From the NCBI RefSeq assembly GCF_001418345.1, contig NZ_LIPW01000003.1, positions 186,001 to 250,000 on the forward strand: a DNA stretch of 64,000 nucleotides, written 5' to 3'. This stretch comes from Pseudidiomarina woesei. Its GTDB lineage: Bacteria > Pseudomonadota > Gammaproteobacteria > Enterobacterales > Alteromonadaceae. Every line of letters begins with the position of its first letter. The stretch's first letter is position 1. The position numbers and the translations under genes are program-made. This document shows, in pieces, positions 23,531 through 31,614 of this stretch. Below the pieces are notes generated by a model that did not search any database, was not told the DNA's origin, and saw nothing but the letters and a program-made list of their open reading frames with translations.

Positions 23531-25231
23531 TTATATACCAAAGTCATCAAACTTGATGTGCTTTGCCGGCACCTTCAGCTGATCTAACATAGCCAACGTA
23601 GCGCGTAGCATTGGCGGTGGGCCGCACACATAAACATCGACCTGATTCGGGTGCTGATGTGCCAACCACTGTTCTGCCAACTCGTGCACCATCATGGGTT
23701 TATCGTGCTTTGTTGCGGTTGATTCCGCGTCCTCAGACACCTCTGAAACACAACTGTGATAGTGAACGACACCCTGCGCGTGCAGCGCACGAAACTCTTG
23801 TTCATAGCACAGCTCTTCTGGCGTTCTCGCACCGTAGAAAAAGTGTATGGGCCGTGCCGACGACTGCTTTAGCTCACTTTGAATAAGCGCTCGCAACGGC
23901 GCCACGCCGACCCCGCCGCCAATGAATACCTGCATGCGTTGGCTGGTATTTCTGTCGGTTAGTAAAAACTCACCCATGGGCCCTTCGGCTGTCATTGTGG
24001 CACCAGGCTGTAAACCAAGCAGATAGCTTGAACCAACCCCAGGGTTTAGCCCTGGCTTTGGCGCTGGCATGCAGCGCACCGCCACCATAAAGGTGTTGTT
24101 TGGCATGCGGCTCGGCGCCGCAGCAAACGAGTAATTACGCCGCAGCGGTTCATGTTCATTGGCGGTTGGAATAATAAACTGCAAGAACTGGCCGGCTTGG
24201 TAAGCAAATGGTTCGGTACGATCAGCACAGCTAAATGTCAGTTCGCTCACACTTGGCGACAGCTGACGCTTGTGCTGCAGTACCAAGTTTAGTTGCTCGG
24301 CACCTTGATTCACCACACTAACCTTGGCTTTAGCATCAAACCGGTGCTGACAACCTAAGCGAATGCCTTGCGCAAGCTGACTATCCGTTAGCAACTGCTT
24401 ATCGGCTGCATTGGGGGCTGGCACATTCGCGTTAAAACGAACCGTGCATAGGCCACAGGTACCGCCGCCACCGCAGGCACTGGCAATGGGTTGCTCACGC
24501 TTCTGAAAATACGCCAAATAGCTTGGCCGTTGGCGCGGGTTTAAGTCGCCACGGGCCAGGTTGCGGCCCAACAAAATCAGCCCAGACAAGGCAAACCACA
24601 ACATGAACAGCGCCGCGCTTACCATCAATAAATGGTTAAAGTTACGGCCACCACTGTAGTCCATAAAATGCAGGCGGAAGGCCCAGTCGCCAAACACCCA
24701 AAGTTTATTGCGATGATCAACAATAGTGCCTGAGGCGCTGTCGACATAAATGCGAGTAGCCAAGTCGTCGGCAAAATTCACCCGAAAACCTGGCCCTTGC
24801 CAACCATAAATCTCGTCGCTGTTTGCCACCGCAGAAACGTAGCTAACACGGCCAGGCCCACGGTAACCAGCCTGAGCAATTTGGGTAGCCAGTTCGGCAG
24901 ACGTATGCCAGAGGGCCCCTGTGCTGGCATTGAAATATTCAGTGCCGCGCTCGGTGCTAATGACATATTGCGGCACGCCATGCACAAGGCGGACCGACAC
25001 ACTTTGTATGGTGTTCGCCGTTAACGGCAGTTGCTTAAGCGGCACCATAGCAGTGCCCGTTGATGCACTCTGTAAGGCATCATGAAAATGAGTTTGCTGA
25101 CGATACTGGTGCGCTTCAAGCGTACGATGCCCAGCAATCGAGAAATACATGCCGGTGATCAGCCAAATCATGACCTGCATACCAATAATCAAGCTTGTCC
25201 AGCGGTGTAGCCATTGTAAGAAGCGCATCAT
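23531..25231 (-). CDS. PepSY-TM protein fused to NqrF-like NADH/flavin/2Fe-2S reductase
   Basis: A 566-residue membrane flavoprotein. The N-terminal third is PepSY-TM-like (WLHRWTSLIIGMQVMIWLIT, periplasmic PepSY repeats with FNASTGAL, a second TM near LHFMDYSGGRNFNHLLMVSA, and histidines able to bind haem). A plant-type 2Fe-2S domain follows, with Cys spacing C-x5-C-x2-C (CGGGGTCGLC) and a fourth Cys in RLGCQH. The C-terminus has the FAD motif RRNYSFA, the NAD(P)H motif VFIGGGVGVAPLRALI and YVCGPPPMLRA...FDDFGI, as in NqrF. It likely moves electrons from NADH across or onto the membrane; the acceptor is unknown. A four-base overlap links it to the upstream paralogous PepSY gene. Confidence 0.75.
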   Translation of the reverse strand: MMRFLQWLHRWTSLIIGMQVMIWLITGMYFSIAGHRTLEAHQYRQQTHFHDALQSASTGTAMVPLKQLPLTANTIQSVSVRLVHGVPQYVISTERGTEYFNASTGALWHTSAELATQIAQAGYRGPGRVSYVSAVANSDEIYGWQGPGFRVNFADDLATRIYVDSASGTIVDHRNKLWVFGDWAFRLHFMDYSGGRNFNHLLMVSAALFMLWFALSGLILLGRNLARGDLNPRQRPSYLAYFQKREQPIASACGGGGTCGLCTVRFNANVPAPNAADKQLLTDSQLAQGIRLGCQHRFDAKAKVSVVNQGAEQLNLVLQHKRQLSPSVSELTFSCADRTEPFAYQAGQFLQFIIPTANEHEPLRRNYSFAAAPSRMPNNTFMVAVRCMPAPKPGLNPGVGSSYLLGLQPGATMTAEGPMGEFLLTDRNTSQRMQVFIGGGVGVAPLRALIQSELKQSSARPIHFFYGARTPEELCYEQEFRALHAQGVVHYHSCVSEVSEDAESTATKHDKPMMVHELAEQWLAHQHPNQVDVYVCGPPPMLRATLAMLDQLKVPAKHIKFDDFGI

Positions 25232-25956
25232 GAGCGCCCCCTAACGGCTTGGCGCCGAAAAATGGTGACTATGATCAGCAGTACGCCGGTAAACATAAAC
25301 AGCGCGTTGCCAATAATGACCGCTCGCAACAGGTTGTTCTGAATGTCTGAGCGCGTGTCATAGTCCATAATGTGCAACATCCACATAATATCGAAACCAC
25401 GCCAATAGGTGTGCCGTTTGCTCACGAGTTCGCCAGTTGTGGCGGAAAAATACAAACTGGTGCTGCCGCTGTCCGCAAAATTAGCCTGCCAAACCGGCAG
25501 TAAGCTTGGGCTTATTTCATTAGGGGCATTTTCGGTAAGCAAGGTTAGTTGTGCTAATGGCGCATCGCCCAGTGCATAAGTACGTTTAGCAATCGCACGT
25601 ATCGCGTCTGCTGTAAGCGCAATGGGTTGCATTGTTTGGGCATCGAGCAGCTGCGTTTTTCCGCGCCGTGTTATGTGATACACCGCCTGCGGTTGCTCAT
25701 TCAGCCACAAGCTGGTGAGGGTAATCTGCGTTGCTCGTGGAAAGCGCTCAACCACCGCAGTAAACTGCTCTGTAGTTGGCTGGGCTATGCTGCTGTGGTG
25801 GCTTGGCTTTACTAAGTGGTTACCGTGAATAAACGGCAATTCAAACAGCACCATGTAGGCGCCGCTAATGCTCCACAGCACCATTTGCAAGCCCACTAAT
25901 AAAGCTAACCAGCGGTGCCAATGGCGCCACCGCTTGGCGTTTAAACGTTGTGTCAT
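25228..25956 (-). CDS. PepSY-associated TM protein
   Basis: A 242-residue membrane protein. TM1 is about 15-35 (WHRWLALLVGLQMVLWSISG) and the C-terminal TM about 205-232. The PepSY-type periplasmic part has PQAVYHITRRGKTQLLDAQT and LYFSATTGELVSKR. The W...HIMDY motif before the last TM is shared with the next gene (LHFMDY), so the two are paralogous, the downstream one having gained the reductase half. Conserved His residues at HRW and LHIMDY could bind haem. The operon is divergent from the CNNM gene. Function is unknown beyond a probable role in a trans-membrane redox complex. Confidence 0.7.
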   Translation of the reverse strand: MTQRLNAKRWRHWHRWLALLVGLQMVLWSISGAYMVLFELPFIHGNHLVKPSHHSSIAQPTTEQFTAVVERFPRATQITLTSLWLNEQPQAVYHITRRGKTQLLDAQTMQPIALTADAIRAIAKRTYALGDAPLAQLTLLTENAPNEISPSLLPVWQANFADSGSTSLYFSATTGELVSKRHTYWRGFDIMWMLHIMDYDTRSDIQNNLLRAVIIGNALFMFTGVLLIIVTIFRRQAVRGRS

Positions 25957-26112
25957 CTCGTTACGCTTTTTTATGATTGTAAACGACGCTTAAAGTACCT
26001 CAAATTGGATTAAGCCACCACCCCGACAAGTTCGCATGCACAGTTTTGTCTGACGCTTTTCATTGCCACCGCCGCACAACAATGCCAAAATTCAGCACCG
26101 TTTTAACATTTT

Positions 26113-27150
26113 GTGAGTGACATGTTTTTACTTATCGTTTTTGCTTTTATTGCTGTTGGTATTTCGTTTTTATGCTCTATTTTAGAGGCCGCGTTACTTT
26201 CTATTACGCCCAGCTATGTGGCCCAATTAAAAGAGCAACAGCCGAAGCTACATGCCAAATTGCAGAAGTTAAAAACCAATATTGATCAGCCGTTAGCGGC
26301 TATTTTGACCTTAAATACCGTCGCGCACACAGCCGGTGCAGCTGGTGTAGGCGCTCAAGTAGGGGTGGTATTTGGCGATGGTTACTTAGCAGTGGCCTCA
26401 GCAGTCATGACGGTGCTTATCTTGGTGCTCTCCGAAATTTTGCCAAAAACCATCGGGGCTAAATTTTGGCGTCAGTTAGCACCCATGCTGCCAGGTATTT
26501 TGAATTTCTTGATCATGATTTTGCGCCCGTTTATTTGGATGTCTGATCAAATTACTAAACGCATTGGCGGCGAAGAGCATGTCGATGTGCGCTCAGAAAT
26601 TAAAGCACTTTCAACCCTTGGCCATGAACAAAAACTGATTGATAGCGACGAGCGCCGTGTGATTAACAATATGCTCGACTTGCACACGATTCGAGTACGT
26701 GACGTCATGACACCGCGCACGGTTTGTGAGTCGGTGCGCCCAGATGAAACCATTAGTGAGTTTTTGTATCAAGTGAAAGCCATGCCGTATTCACGCTTCC
26801 CAATTATTGACGCAGACGAAGTGCCACACGGCATTATTTTACGCAGTGAAGCGCTGGAGTCGGAAACCGAAAAAACCGTGAACCAGTTGGCTCGCGATGT
26901 TGAAGTCGTGTCTGAAACTGTTGACGTTGAACAAGTGATGCGCTTGCTACTTGAAAAGCGCCAGCACATGGCCTTGGTATTTGACGAGCATGGCACTTGG
27001 ATGGGGCTAATTACTCTTGAAGATATAATCGAGACCATTTTGGGCCAGCCCATTATGGACGAAACCGATACCATTCCAAGTCTACGTCGCTATGCTCAGC
27101 AACGATGGGACAAGCGTCTTAAACAAAGCCAACCACAAGACAATTCATAA
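26113..27150 (+). CDS. CNNM/HlyC-CorC family transporter-like protein (DUF21 + CBS)
   Basis: A 345-residue protein. The DUF21 transmembrane domain spans about 1-170 (LLIVFAFIAVGISFLCSILE, LSEILPKTIGAKFWRQL). A CBS-pair lies at about 190-315 (VRDVMTPRTVCESVRPDETI; HMALVFDEHGTWMGLITLED). The usual C-terminal CorC_HlyC domain is absent, as in the short members of the family. The family is linked to Mg/Co efflux and ion homeostasis. The start is GTG 26113 or ATG 26122, and neither has a clear ribosome-binding site. It lies upstream of typA, with the typA promoter in between. Confidence 0.82.
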   Translation: MSDMFLLIVFAFIAVGISFLCSILEAALLSITPSYVAQLKEQQPKLHAKLQKLKTNIDQPLAAILTLNTVAHTAGAAGVGAQVGVVFGDGYLAVASAVMTVLILVLSEILPKTIGAKFWRQLAPMLPGILNFLIMILRPFIWMSDQITKRIGGEEHVDVRSEIKALSTLGHEQKLIDSDERRVINNMLDLHTIRVRDVMTPRTVCESVRPDETISEFLYQVKAMPYSRFPIIDADEVPHGIILRSEALESETEKTVNQLARDVEVVSETVDVEQVMRLLLEKRQHMALVFDEHGTWMGLITLEDIIETILGQPIMDETDTIPSLRRYAQQRWDKRLKQSQPQDNS

Positions 27151-27188
27151 GCCGTCGAAAAAAACTAGCTTGTATAGTGGGGGACGCG

Positions 27189-27194
27189 TATAAT
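27189..27194 (+). promoter_or_regulatory. Probable -10 element of the typA promoter
   Basis: A perfect TATAAT lies 63 bases before the typA ATG. The -35 region is weak (TAGCTT-like at optimal spacing). The leader is GC-poor after the box and no alternative promoter stands out. Confidence 0.45.
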
Positions 27195-27256
27195 ACGCCG
27201 CTATTTTAACCAATGGCGGTTCACCCCGTCCCCTCGTGTTTTTACAGGCTTTATTA

Positions 27257-29095
27257 ATGACTATTCAAGCGACTGAACTTTCCAAGCTGCGCAATATTGC
27301 AATTATCGCGCACGTAGACCATGGCAAAACAACCCTGGTTGATAAACTTCTGCAACAATCGGGCACTTTAGAAAGCCGCGGTGGCGTAGAAGAGCGCATC
27401 ATGGACTCCAACGATCTTGAGAAAGAGCGTGGCATTACCATTTTGGCCAAAAACACGGCGGTTAATTACAAAGACTACCGTATTAACATTCTTGATACGC
27501 CAGGGCACGCCGACTTCGGTGGCGAAGTAGAGCGTGTACTGTCTATGGCTGACTCAGTATTGTTGGTGGTTGACGCGGTTGACGGCCCCATGCCACAAAC
27601 CCGTTTCGTAACGCAAAAAGCGTTCGCACACGGCTTGAAGCCAATTGTGGTTATTAACAAAATTGACCGCCCAGGCGCGCGCCCAGATTGGGTTATGGAC
27701 CAAGTGTTCGACTTGTTCGACAACTTAGGTGCTACTGACGAGCAGTTAGACTTCCCGGTGGTATATGCATCGGCATTGAACGGCTGGGCTACTCTGGATT
27801 ACAACGACGTAACTGACAACATGGAAGCGTTGTTTGAAACTATTCTTGAAAAAGTATCGCCACCAGACGCTGACCGTGACGGCCCATTGCAAATGCAAAT
27901 TTCACAGCTTGATTATTCAAGCTACGTGGGCATTATCGGTATCGGCCGTATTAAGCGCGGTACCTTAAAGCTGAACCAGCAAGTCACTATTGTGGGTGCT
28001 GACGGCAAACAGCGTAACGGTAAAGTTGGCCAAATTTTTGGTTACTTAGGCCTTGACCGTATTGAAACTGATCAAGCTAGCGCCGGCGACATTGTTGCTG
28101 TGACTGGTTTGGGCGAGCTTAAAATTTCTGACACCGTGTGTGCAGCTGGCAGCGTTGAAGCCTTACCAGCGCTTACCGTTGACGAGCCAACCGTGACCAT
28201 GACGTTTCAAGTAAACACGTCACCGTTTGCTGGTAAAGAAGGTAAATTTGTTACCTCGCGTCAAATTCTTGAGCGTTTGCAGCAAGAATTGAAGCACAAC
28301 GTGGCGTTGCGCGTGCAAGAAACCGACAACCCTGACCGCTTCCGCGTGTCTGGCCGTGGTGAGTTGCACTTAGGCGTACTTATTGAAAACATGCGTCGTG
28401 AAGGCTTTGAATTAGCGGTATCACGCCCTGAAGTTATCATGCGCGAAGTAAACGGCGTAAAAGAAGAGCCGTTTGAAAACTTAACTGTTGATATTGAAGA
28501 GCAGCACCAAGGCTCGGTGATGGAAAAACTCGGCTTACGTAAAGCTGAAATGACCAACATGACGCCAGACGGTAAAGGCCGTATTCGTATTGACTTTGTG
28601 GTACCAAGCCGTGGCTTAATTGGCTTCCAAACTGAGTTCATGACGTTGTCGTCTGGTACGGGTTTGATGTACCACAGTTTTGACCATTACGGCCCATTCA
28701 AAGGCGGCAACATTGGTCAGCGTATTAACGGTGTGTTGATTTCTAACGCCCAAGGTAAAGCATTGGCTTACGCGTTGTTTAACTTGCAAGAACGCGGCCG
28801 CTTAATGATTGGTCACGCCGAAGAAGTATACGAAGGTATGGTCATTGGTATTCATAGCCGTTCAAACGACTTAACCGTAAACTGTTTGAAAGGTAAGCAA
28901 TTAACCAACATTCGTGCGGCTGGTACGGACGATGCGTTGTTGCTAACTCCGCCAATTCGTATGTCACTTGAGCAAGCACTTGAGTTTATTGATGACGACG
29001 AGCTGGTAGAAATTACGCCAAAATCAATTCGTATTCGTAAGCGCATGCTGACCGAAAACGAGCGTAAACGCGCTAGCCGTAGCAAAGACGACTAA
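27257..29095 (+). CDS. typA: Ribosome-associated GTPase TypA/BipA
   Basis: A 612-residue translational GTPase that helps 50S assembly under stress and cold. The start is [14 protein letters not shown]; a longer frame from 27236 has no ribosome-binding site. Domain I holds G1 [11 protein letters not shown]2 RGITI, G3 [13 protein letters not shown] and G4 [14 protein letters not shown]-Tu-like domain II is at about 205-295 and EF-G-like domains III and V follow, with the BipA-specific C-terminal domain ([20 protein letters not shown]). Length matches the family. It is followed by a strong terminator and is close to glnA as in E. coli. Confidence 0.96.
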   Translation: MTIQATELSKLRNIAIIAHVDHGKTTLVDKLLQQSGTLESRGGVEERIMDSNDLEKERGITILAKNTAVNYKDYRINILDTPGHADFGGEVERVLSMADSVLLVVDAVDGPMPQTRFVTQKAFAHGLKPIVVINKIDRPGARPDWVMDQVFDLFDNLGATDEQLDFPVVYASALNGWATLDYNDVTDNMEALFETILEKVSPPDADRDGPLQMQISQLDYSSYVGIIGIGRIKRGTLKLNQQVTIVGADGKQRNGKVGQIFGYLGLDRIETDQASAGDIVAVTGLGELKISDTVCAAGSVEALPALTVDEPTVTMTFQVNTSPFAGKEGKFVTSRQILERLQQELKHNVALRVQETDNPDRFRVSGRGELHLGVLIENMRREGFELAVSRPEVIMREVNGVKEEPFENLTVDIEEQHQGSVMEKLGLRKAEMTNMTPDGKGRIRIDFVVPSRGLIGFQTEFMTLSSGTGLMYHSFDHYGPFKGGNIGQRINGVLISNAQGKALAYALFNLQERGRLMIGHAEEVYEGMVIGIHSRSNDLTVNCLKGKQLTNIRAAGTDDALLLTPPIRMSLEQALEFIDDDELVEITPKSIRIRKRMLTENERKRASRSKDD

Positions 29096-29118
29096 ACTAT
29101 CAGCTTTACGTTAAAAAA

Positions 29119-29143
29119 GGGCGCCCATTTCGGCGCCCTTTTT
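29119..29143 (+). terminator. Rho-independent terminator of typA
   Basis: The hairpin GGGCGCC-CATTTC-GGCGCCC is followed by five T residues, about 23 bases past the typA stop. The plus-strand A-run before the stem also makes it workable on the minus strand, where it would end the transcript containing the 27-codon gene. Confidence 0.85.
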
Positions 29144-29144
29144 G

Positions 29145-29228
29145 TTAGTCGCGGTTTTTGTTTTTCTTCTCACGACGTTTTTCTTTTAGTGTTTTTTGTG
29201 GTTTCTTTTTCTCTTTCTCTTTACTCAT
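29145..29228 (-). CDS. Small Lys-rich protein, 27 residues
   Basis: The minus-strand ATG at 29228 encodes MSKEKEKKKPQKTLKEKRRE and then KKNKNRD. AAAGGAGC lies seven bases before the ATG, an excellent ribosome-binding site. The start overlaps the stop of the upstream Gre-C-fold gene as ATGAGTAA, so the two are translationally coupled. The TAA stop sits right at the typA terminator, which also works on this strand. The protein is very basic and probably binds nucleic acid or the ribosome. I recall similar KEK..PQKTLKEKR-type short proteins in related genomes but cannot name a family. It is too short for usual gene callers. Confidence 0.7.
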   Translation of the reverse strand: MSKEKEKKKPQKTLKEKRREKKNKNRD

Positions 29229-29631
29229 TACTCGCTCCTTTACGGTTGAGTGCTATTAAACGCCAACGACTTTCGCTGGCCCCTAAAACGACCGAAAATT
29301 CTGCGCCTAGCGGCAATGCAAGCAGTGCCAACCCAATCGGCGACAGGTAGGACACTTGCCCCCGATCTGGGTTGGCACGGCTTGGCTCGACAACTTGAAA
29401 CGTTAAGGCCTGACCCGCGCGGCCATGGGATAAAATTTGCCGAACGGTCACTTCAGACCCAACTTCTGCTAATGGGTGAATACGTGATGAGCGCTGCTGC
29501 AATTGCTCAAAACGATGCATGAGATCAGACAGCAGCAAAGGGTGCTGCAACACGCGGTGTTGCTGGCACTGAAACAAACGATGATTAAAACACGAGGCTG
29601 AGTTGCAATAACTCAATACACGCGCAAGCAC
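29221..29631 (-). CDS. GreA/GreB C-terminal-fold protein (Rnk-like)
   Basis: A 136-residue protein whose C-terminal half (about 55-130) has the Gre factor C-domain pattern: VGSEVTVRQILSHGRAGQAL, then FQVVEPSRANPDRGQVSYLS and PIGLALLALPLGAEF. This fold binds the secondary channel of RNA polymerase in Rnk and Gre factors. The N-terminal half has helical segments (LLLSDLMHRFEQLQQRSSRI) but is short and Cys-rich. The start is GTG 29631 with AGGAG eight bases upstream. It is coupled to the small Lys-rich gene by an 8-base overlap. Closer to Rnk than to GreA, but the exact family is uncertain. Confidence 0.65.
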   Translation of the reverse strand: MLARVLSYCNSASCFNHRLFQCQQHRVLQHPLLLSDLMHRFEQLQQRSSRIHPLAEVGSEVTVRQILSHGRAGQALTFQVVEPSRANPDRGQVSYLSPIGLALLALPLGAEFSVVLGASESRWRLIALNRKGASNE

Positions 29632-29690
29632 GGCATTTACTCCTACCGAACTGAAACACGAACATTTAGAATTAGGGAATTAACGAAACG

Positions 29691-29714
29691 GCCGACTGCG
29701 GATGCGCAATCGGC
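29691..29714 (-). terminator. Hairpin, possible terminator or attenuator
   Basis: The minus strand reads GCCGATTGCG-CATC-CGCAGTCGGC, a ten-base stem with one G-T pair, followed by CGTTTCGTTAA. It stands between trhA and the Rnk-like gene, directly after the 17-codon ORF stop. The T-run is interrupted, so termination may be partial. Confidence 0.5.
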
Positions 29715-29768
29715 TTAAACTGGAAAGGTAAGTGCGGTACTTTGAATTGAAAAATCAGCTTTAAACAT
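29715..29768 (-). CDS. Candidate 17-residue ORF
   Basis: ATG at 29768 encodes MFKADFSIQSTALTFPV. GAGAGGAAG precedes the start at good spacing, and the TAA is immediately followed by the hairpin at 29691-29714. Strong ribosome-binding site, short frame and hairpin together look like either a leader peptide for the Rnk-like gene or a small-protein gene. Nothing in the amino acid sequence (no run of one amino acid) indicates classic attenuation. No homolog is known to me. Confidence 0.35.
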   Translation of the reverse strand: MFKADFSIQSTALTFPV

Positions 29769-29824
29769 GGCTTCCTCTCTATGCGGAGCAGACCATAGCC
29801 CTTTCCGATAAGAAAGGCAAGCCC

Positions 29825-30481
29825 TTACACTACGTCAGAGTGAGGCAGCACAAAATAGAACACCGAGAAGAAGTGCAACACACTGCCGGCTAACACAAAT
29901 ACATGCCAAATAGCATGGTGATAACGCAGTGATTTCCACACGTAAAATATCACGCCAAAGGTGTAAGCAAGACCACCCGCGAGCAACAGCCACAAACCGC
30001 CCGGCTCGACGCTGTCTATCATGGGCTTGATCATAATTAACGCCATCCAGCCCATGCCGAGGTACAGGCTTAAAGAAAGCCATTTTTTACGCTCTTTCAT
30101 GGCCACTTCCATAATTACACCAACCACAGCAATGCCCCACACCACGCCTAATAAACTCCAGCCCCAAGGGCCGCGTAGGTTTACCAAAGCAAAAGGTGTG
30201 TAAGTACCTGCTATCAATACATATATAGCGGCGTGGTCCATTTGCTGAAAAAACGCCTTAATACGCGGCCACGGAAATGCGTGATACAAGGTTGATGCTA
30301 AATACAACAAGATAAGGCTGGCACCATAAATGGCCGCACTGACAACATGAAAGGTGTCACCATACGAAACTGCCCATACCAACATAAAAATTAAGCCGAC
30401 AATGGCTGCTATGGCTCCCACGCCGTGGGTTAACGCATGGGCTATTTCTTCGGCAACTGTGTAGGCTTTGGTTTTACTCAC
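29825..30481 (-). CDS. trhA: Hemolysin III family protein TrhA/YqfA
   Basis: A 218-residue seven-TM protein of the PAQR-like hemolysin III family. Motifs include EEIAHALTHGVGAIAAIVG, YLASTLYHAFPWPRIKAFFQ, MDHAAIYVLIAGTYTPF and a C-terminal WHVFVLAGSVLHFFSVFYFV. The His and Asp residues at HAL, HA, DH and WH..V...H are the conserved metal-site residues of the superfamily. The family affects membrane energetics. Spacing to the upstream DUF3081 gene is 12 bases, so they probably share a transcript. Confidence 0.92.
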   Translation of the reverse strand: MSKTKAYTVAEEIAHALTHGVGAIAAIVGLIFMLVWAVSYGDTFHVVSAAIYGASLILLYLASTLYHAFPWPRIKAFFQQMDHAAIYVLIAGTYTPFALVNLRGPWGWSLLGVVWGIAVVGVIMEVAMKERKKWLSLSLYLGMGWMALIMIKPMIDSVEPGGLWLLLAGGLAYTFGVIFYVWKSLRYHHAIWHVFVLAGSVLHFFSVFYFVLPHSDVV

Positions 30482-30493
30482 TTCACGGCTTCT

Positions 30494-30778
30494 CTATTTA
30501 GTTTCGCGCTCGGGCGTGTAATGGCCTTTGCTAATATTTTCGAGCGCTTTCATAAAGTTCTCGAACTGGCGTTCATTGTCATAATCAAGGTGGTACTTGT
30601 TATGAAACTCAAGTCGCATTTTAACACCATGCCCTTCAAGAAAAACCGTATACCCGTCAAAGTCTGTGTAACCGGTAATACCGTCTAAGGTTCGGCGCCC
30701 TTCATCATCGGCTTTGCCGTGTTCATGAATAGTTTCAAATGCGTCCAGTACAAGTCGTTGGTCAATATCATTTTTCAT
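30494..30778 (-). CDS. DUF3081-like small protein
   Basis: A 94-residue soluble acidic protein. TDFDGYTVFLEGHGVKMRLE then FHNKYHLDYDNERQFENFMK match the DUF3081 family as I remember it (DFDGYTV....FHNKY..DYD....F..F). It is found in Shewanella/Vibrio-type bacteria; function unknown. GGAGGTC precedes the ATG. It is divergent from the acrR-like gene, so the AcrR-type operator at 30865-30888 lies about 90 bases upstream and may influence it. Confidence 0.7.
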   Translation of the reverse strand: MKNDIDQRLVLDAFETIHEHGKADDEGRRTLDGITGYTDFDGYTVFLEGHGVKMRLEFHNKYHLDYDNERQFENFMKALENISKGHYTPERETK

Positions 30779-30864
30779 GGCCGACCTCCATTAAGTAACT
30801 GCAGGTTAAGTTGAATTCAGCATAGCACTTTAGCTGTGACTATATGATGAAATTTTCGTTCACT

Positions 30865-30888
30865 TACATACATGCATGCATGTTTGTT
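30865..30888. promoter_or_regulatory. AcrR-type operator
   Basis: TACATACAT at 30865-30873, a GCATGC centre, then ATGTTTGTT (30880-30888) make a 24-bp imperfect inverted repeat. It closely resembles the E. coli AcrR operator (TACATACAT-N6-ATGTATGTA). The only deviations are in the right arm. It overlaps the -35 position of the promoter at 30899 and lies before the AcrR-like gene, so autorepression is likely. Confidence 0.72.
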
Positions 30889-30898
30889 TAATTTCGAC

Positions 30899-30904
30899 TA
30901 TAAT
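30899..30904 (+). promoter_or_regulatory. -10 element of the acrR-like gene
   Basis: A perfect TATAAT 30 bases before the GTG start. The corresponding -35 position lies in the AcrR-type operator, which would allow direct repression by occlusion. Confidence 0.55.
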
Positions 30905-30933
30905 GTCACCACTTATACGGTACGAGGTGAATT

Positions 30934-31557
30934 GTGGTTCGTCGAACGAAAGAAGATGCGTTGACAACACGCCAAGAGTTGCTTGATGCAGCCGAACGCT
31001 TGTTTAGTGAAAAAGGGGTGTCGAATACGTCCATGAACCAAGTTTCGGAAGCAGCGGGGGTAACACGTGGCGCTATTTATCACCACTTTGAGAATAAGCT
31101 TGATCTTATTGATGCACTAATGGAGCGTGTGCGCCTGCCTGTTGACGACATGCGTGACGAACTTGCGCAAACTTACCACGGCGACCCCATTTCACTGTTG
31201 CGAGCCCGCTGTTTGCATATTATTGGTCAAGTGCAAGATGATCCGCACACCCAAGCTTTAGTCAATATTCTGCTGCACAAATGTGAATATGTTGACGACG
31301 CTTTGCCGATTCATTTACGCCATTTAAGCGGCCGCAATGCCTGCATTACCGAGTGCGTTGCGCTTGCCGATAAAGCCAAACAGCAGGGCTTGATTGACGA
31401 AAAATACGACTCAAAGTCGTGCGTGGTTGCGTTATTTAGCTTGGTTGATGGCTTAATGTATAACTGGCTGTTAGACCGTGACTATTTTGACCTATCCGCC
31501 ACGGCCCTACAGGCCATTGACACCTACCTTGCTGGCTTAAAACCACGCGGCGCCTAA
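30934..31557 (+). CDS. TetR/AcrR-family repressor, AcrR-like
   Basis: A 207-residue regulator starting at GTG 30934. The HTH is at about 10-55: RQELLDAAERLFSEKGVSNT, then VSEAAGVTRGAIYHHFENKL, the recognition helix GAIYHHFENK being that of AcrR/TtgR. The C-terminal all-helical ligand domain includes LVNILLHKCEYVDD and VALFSLVDGLMYNWLLD, as in AcrR (TetR_C_2 type). Its own promoter carries an AcrR-like operator. No AcrAB-type pump is adjacent; the RND pair 8 kb upstream could be a target but has no such operator that I can see. Confidence 0.85.
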   Translation: MVRRTKEDALTTRQELLDAAERLFSEKGVSNTSMNQVSEAAGVTRGAIYHHFENKLDLIDALMERVRLPVDDMRDELAQTYHGDPISLLRARCLHIIGQVQDDPHTQALVNILLHKCEYVDDALPIHLRHLSGRNACITECVALADKAKQQGLIDEKYDSKSCVVALFSLVDGLMYNWLLDRDYFDLSATALQAIDTYLAGLKPRGA

Positions 31558-31588
31558 GCAGCACCTAGGCCGGCATGCAAGCCTACTC

Positions 31589-31614
31589 GCAAGGCGATCA
31601 ACTAGTCGCCTTGC
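31589..31614 (+). terminator. Hairpin between convergent genes
   Basis: GCAAGGCGA-TCAACTAG-TCGCCTTGC, a perfect nine-base stem, followed by TTT. It is 30 bases past the acrR-like stop. The right arm is made from the last codons of the convergent FMN-reductase gene. The short T-run makes terminator strength uncertain. Confidence 0.5.

Noticed and set aside
31589-31614. Strong Rho-independent terminator for both convergent genes
   Set aside because: The stem is perfect but only three T follow on the plus strand and none on the minus strand, so it is listed only as a moderate-confidence hairpin.
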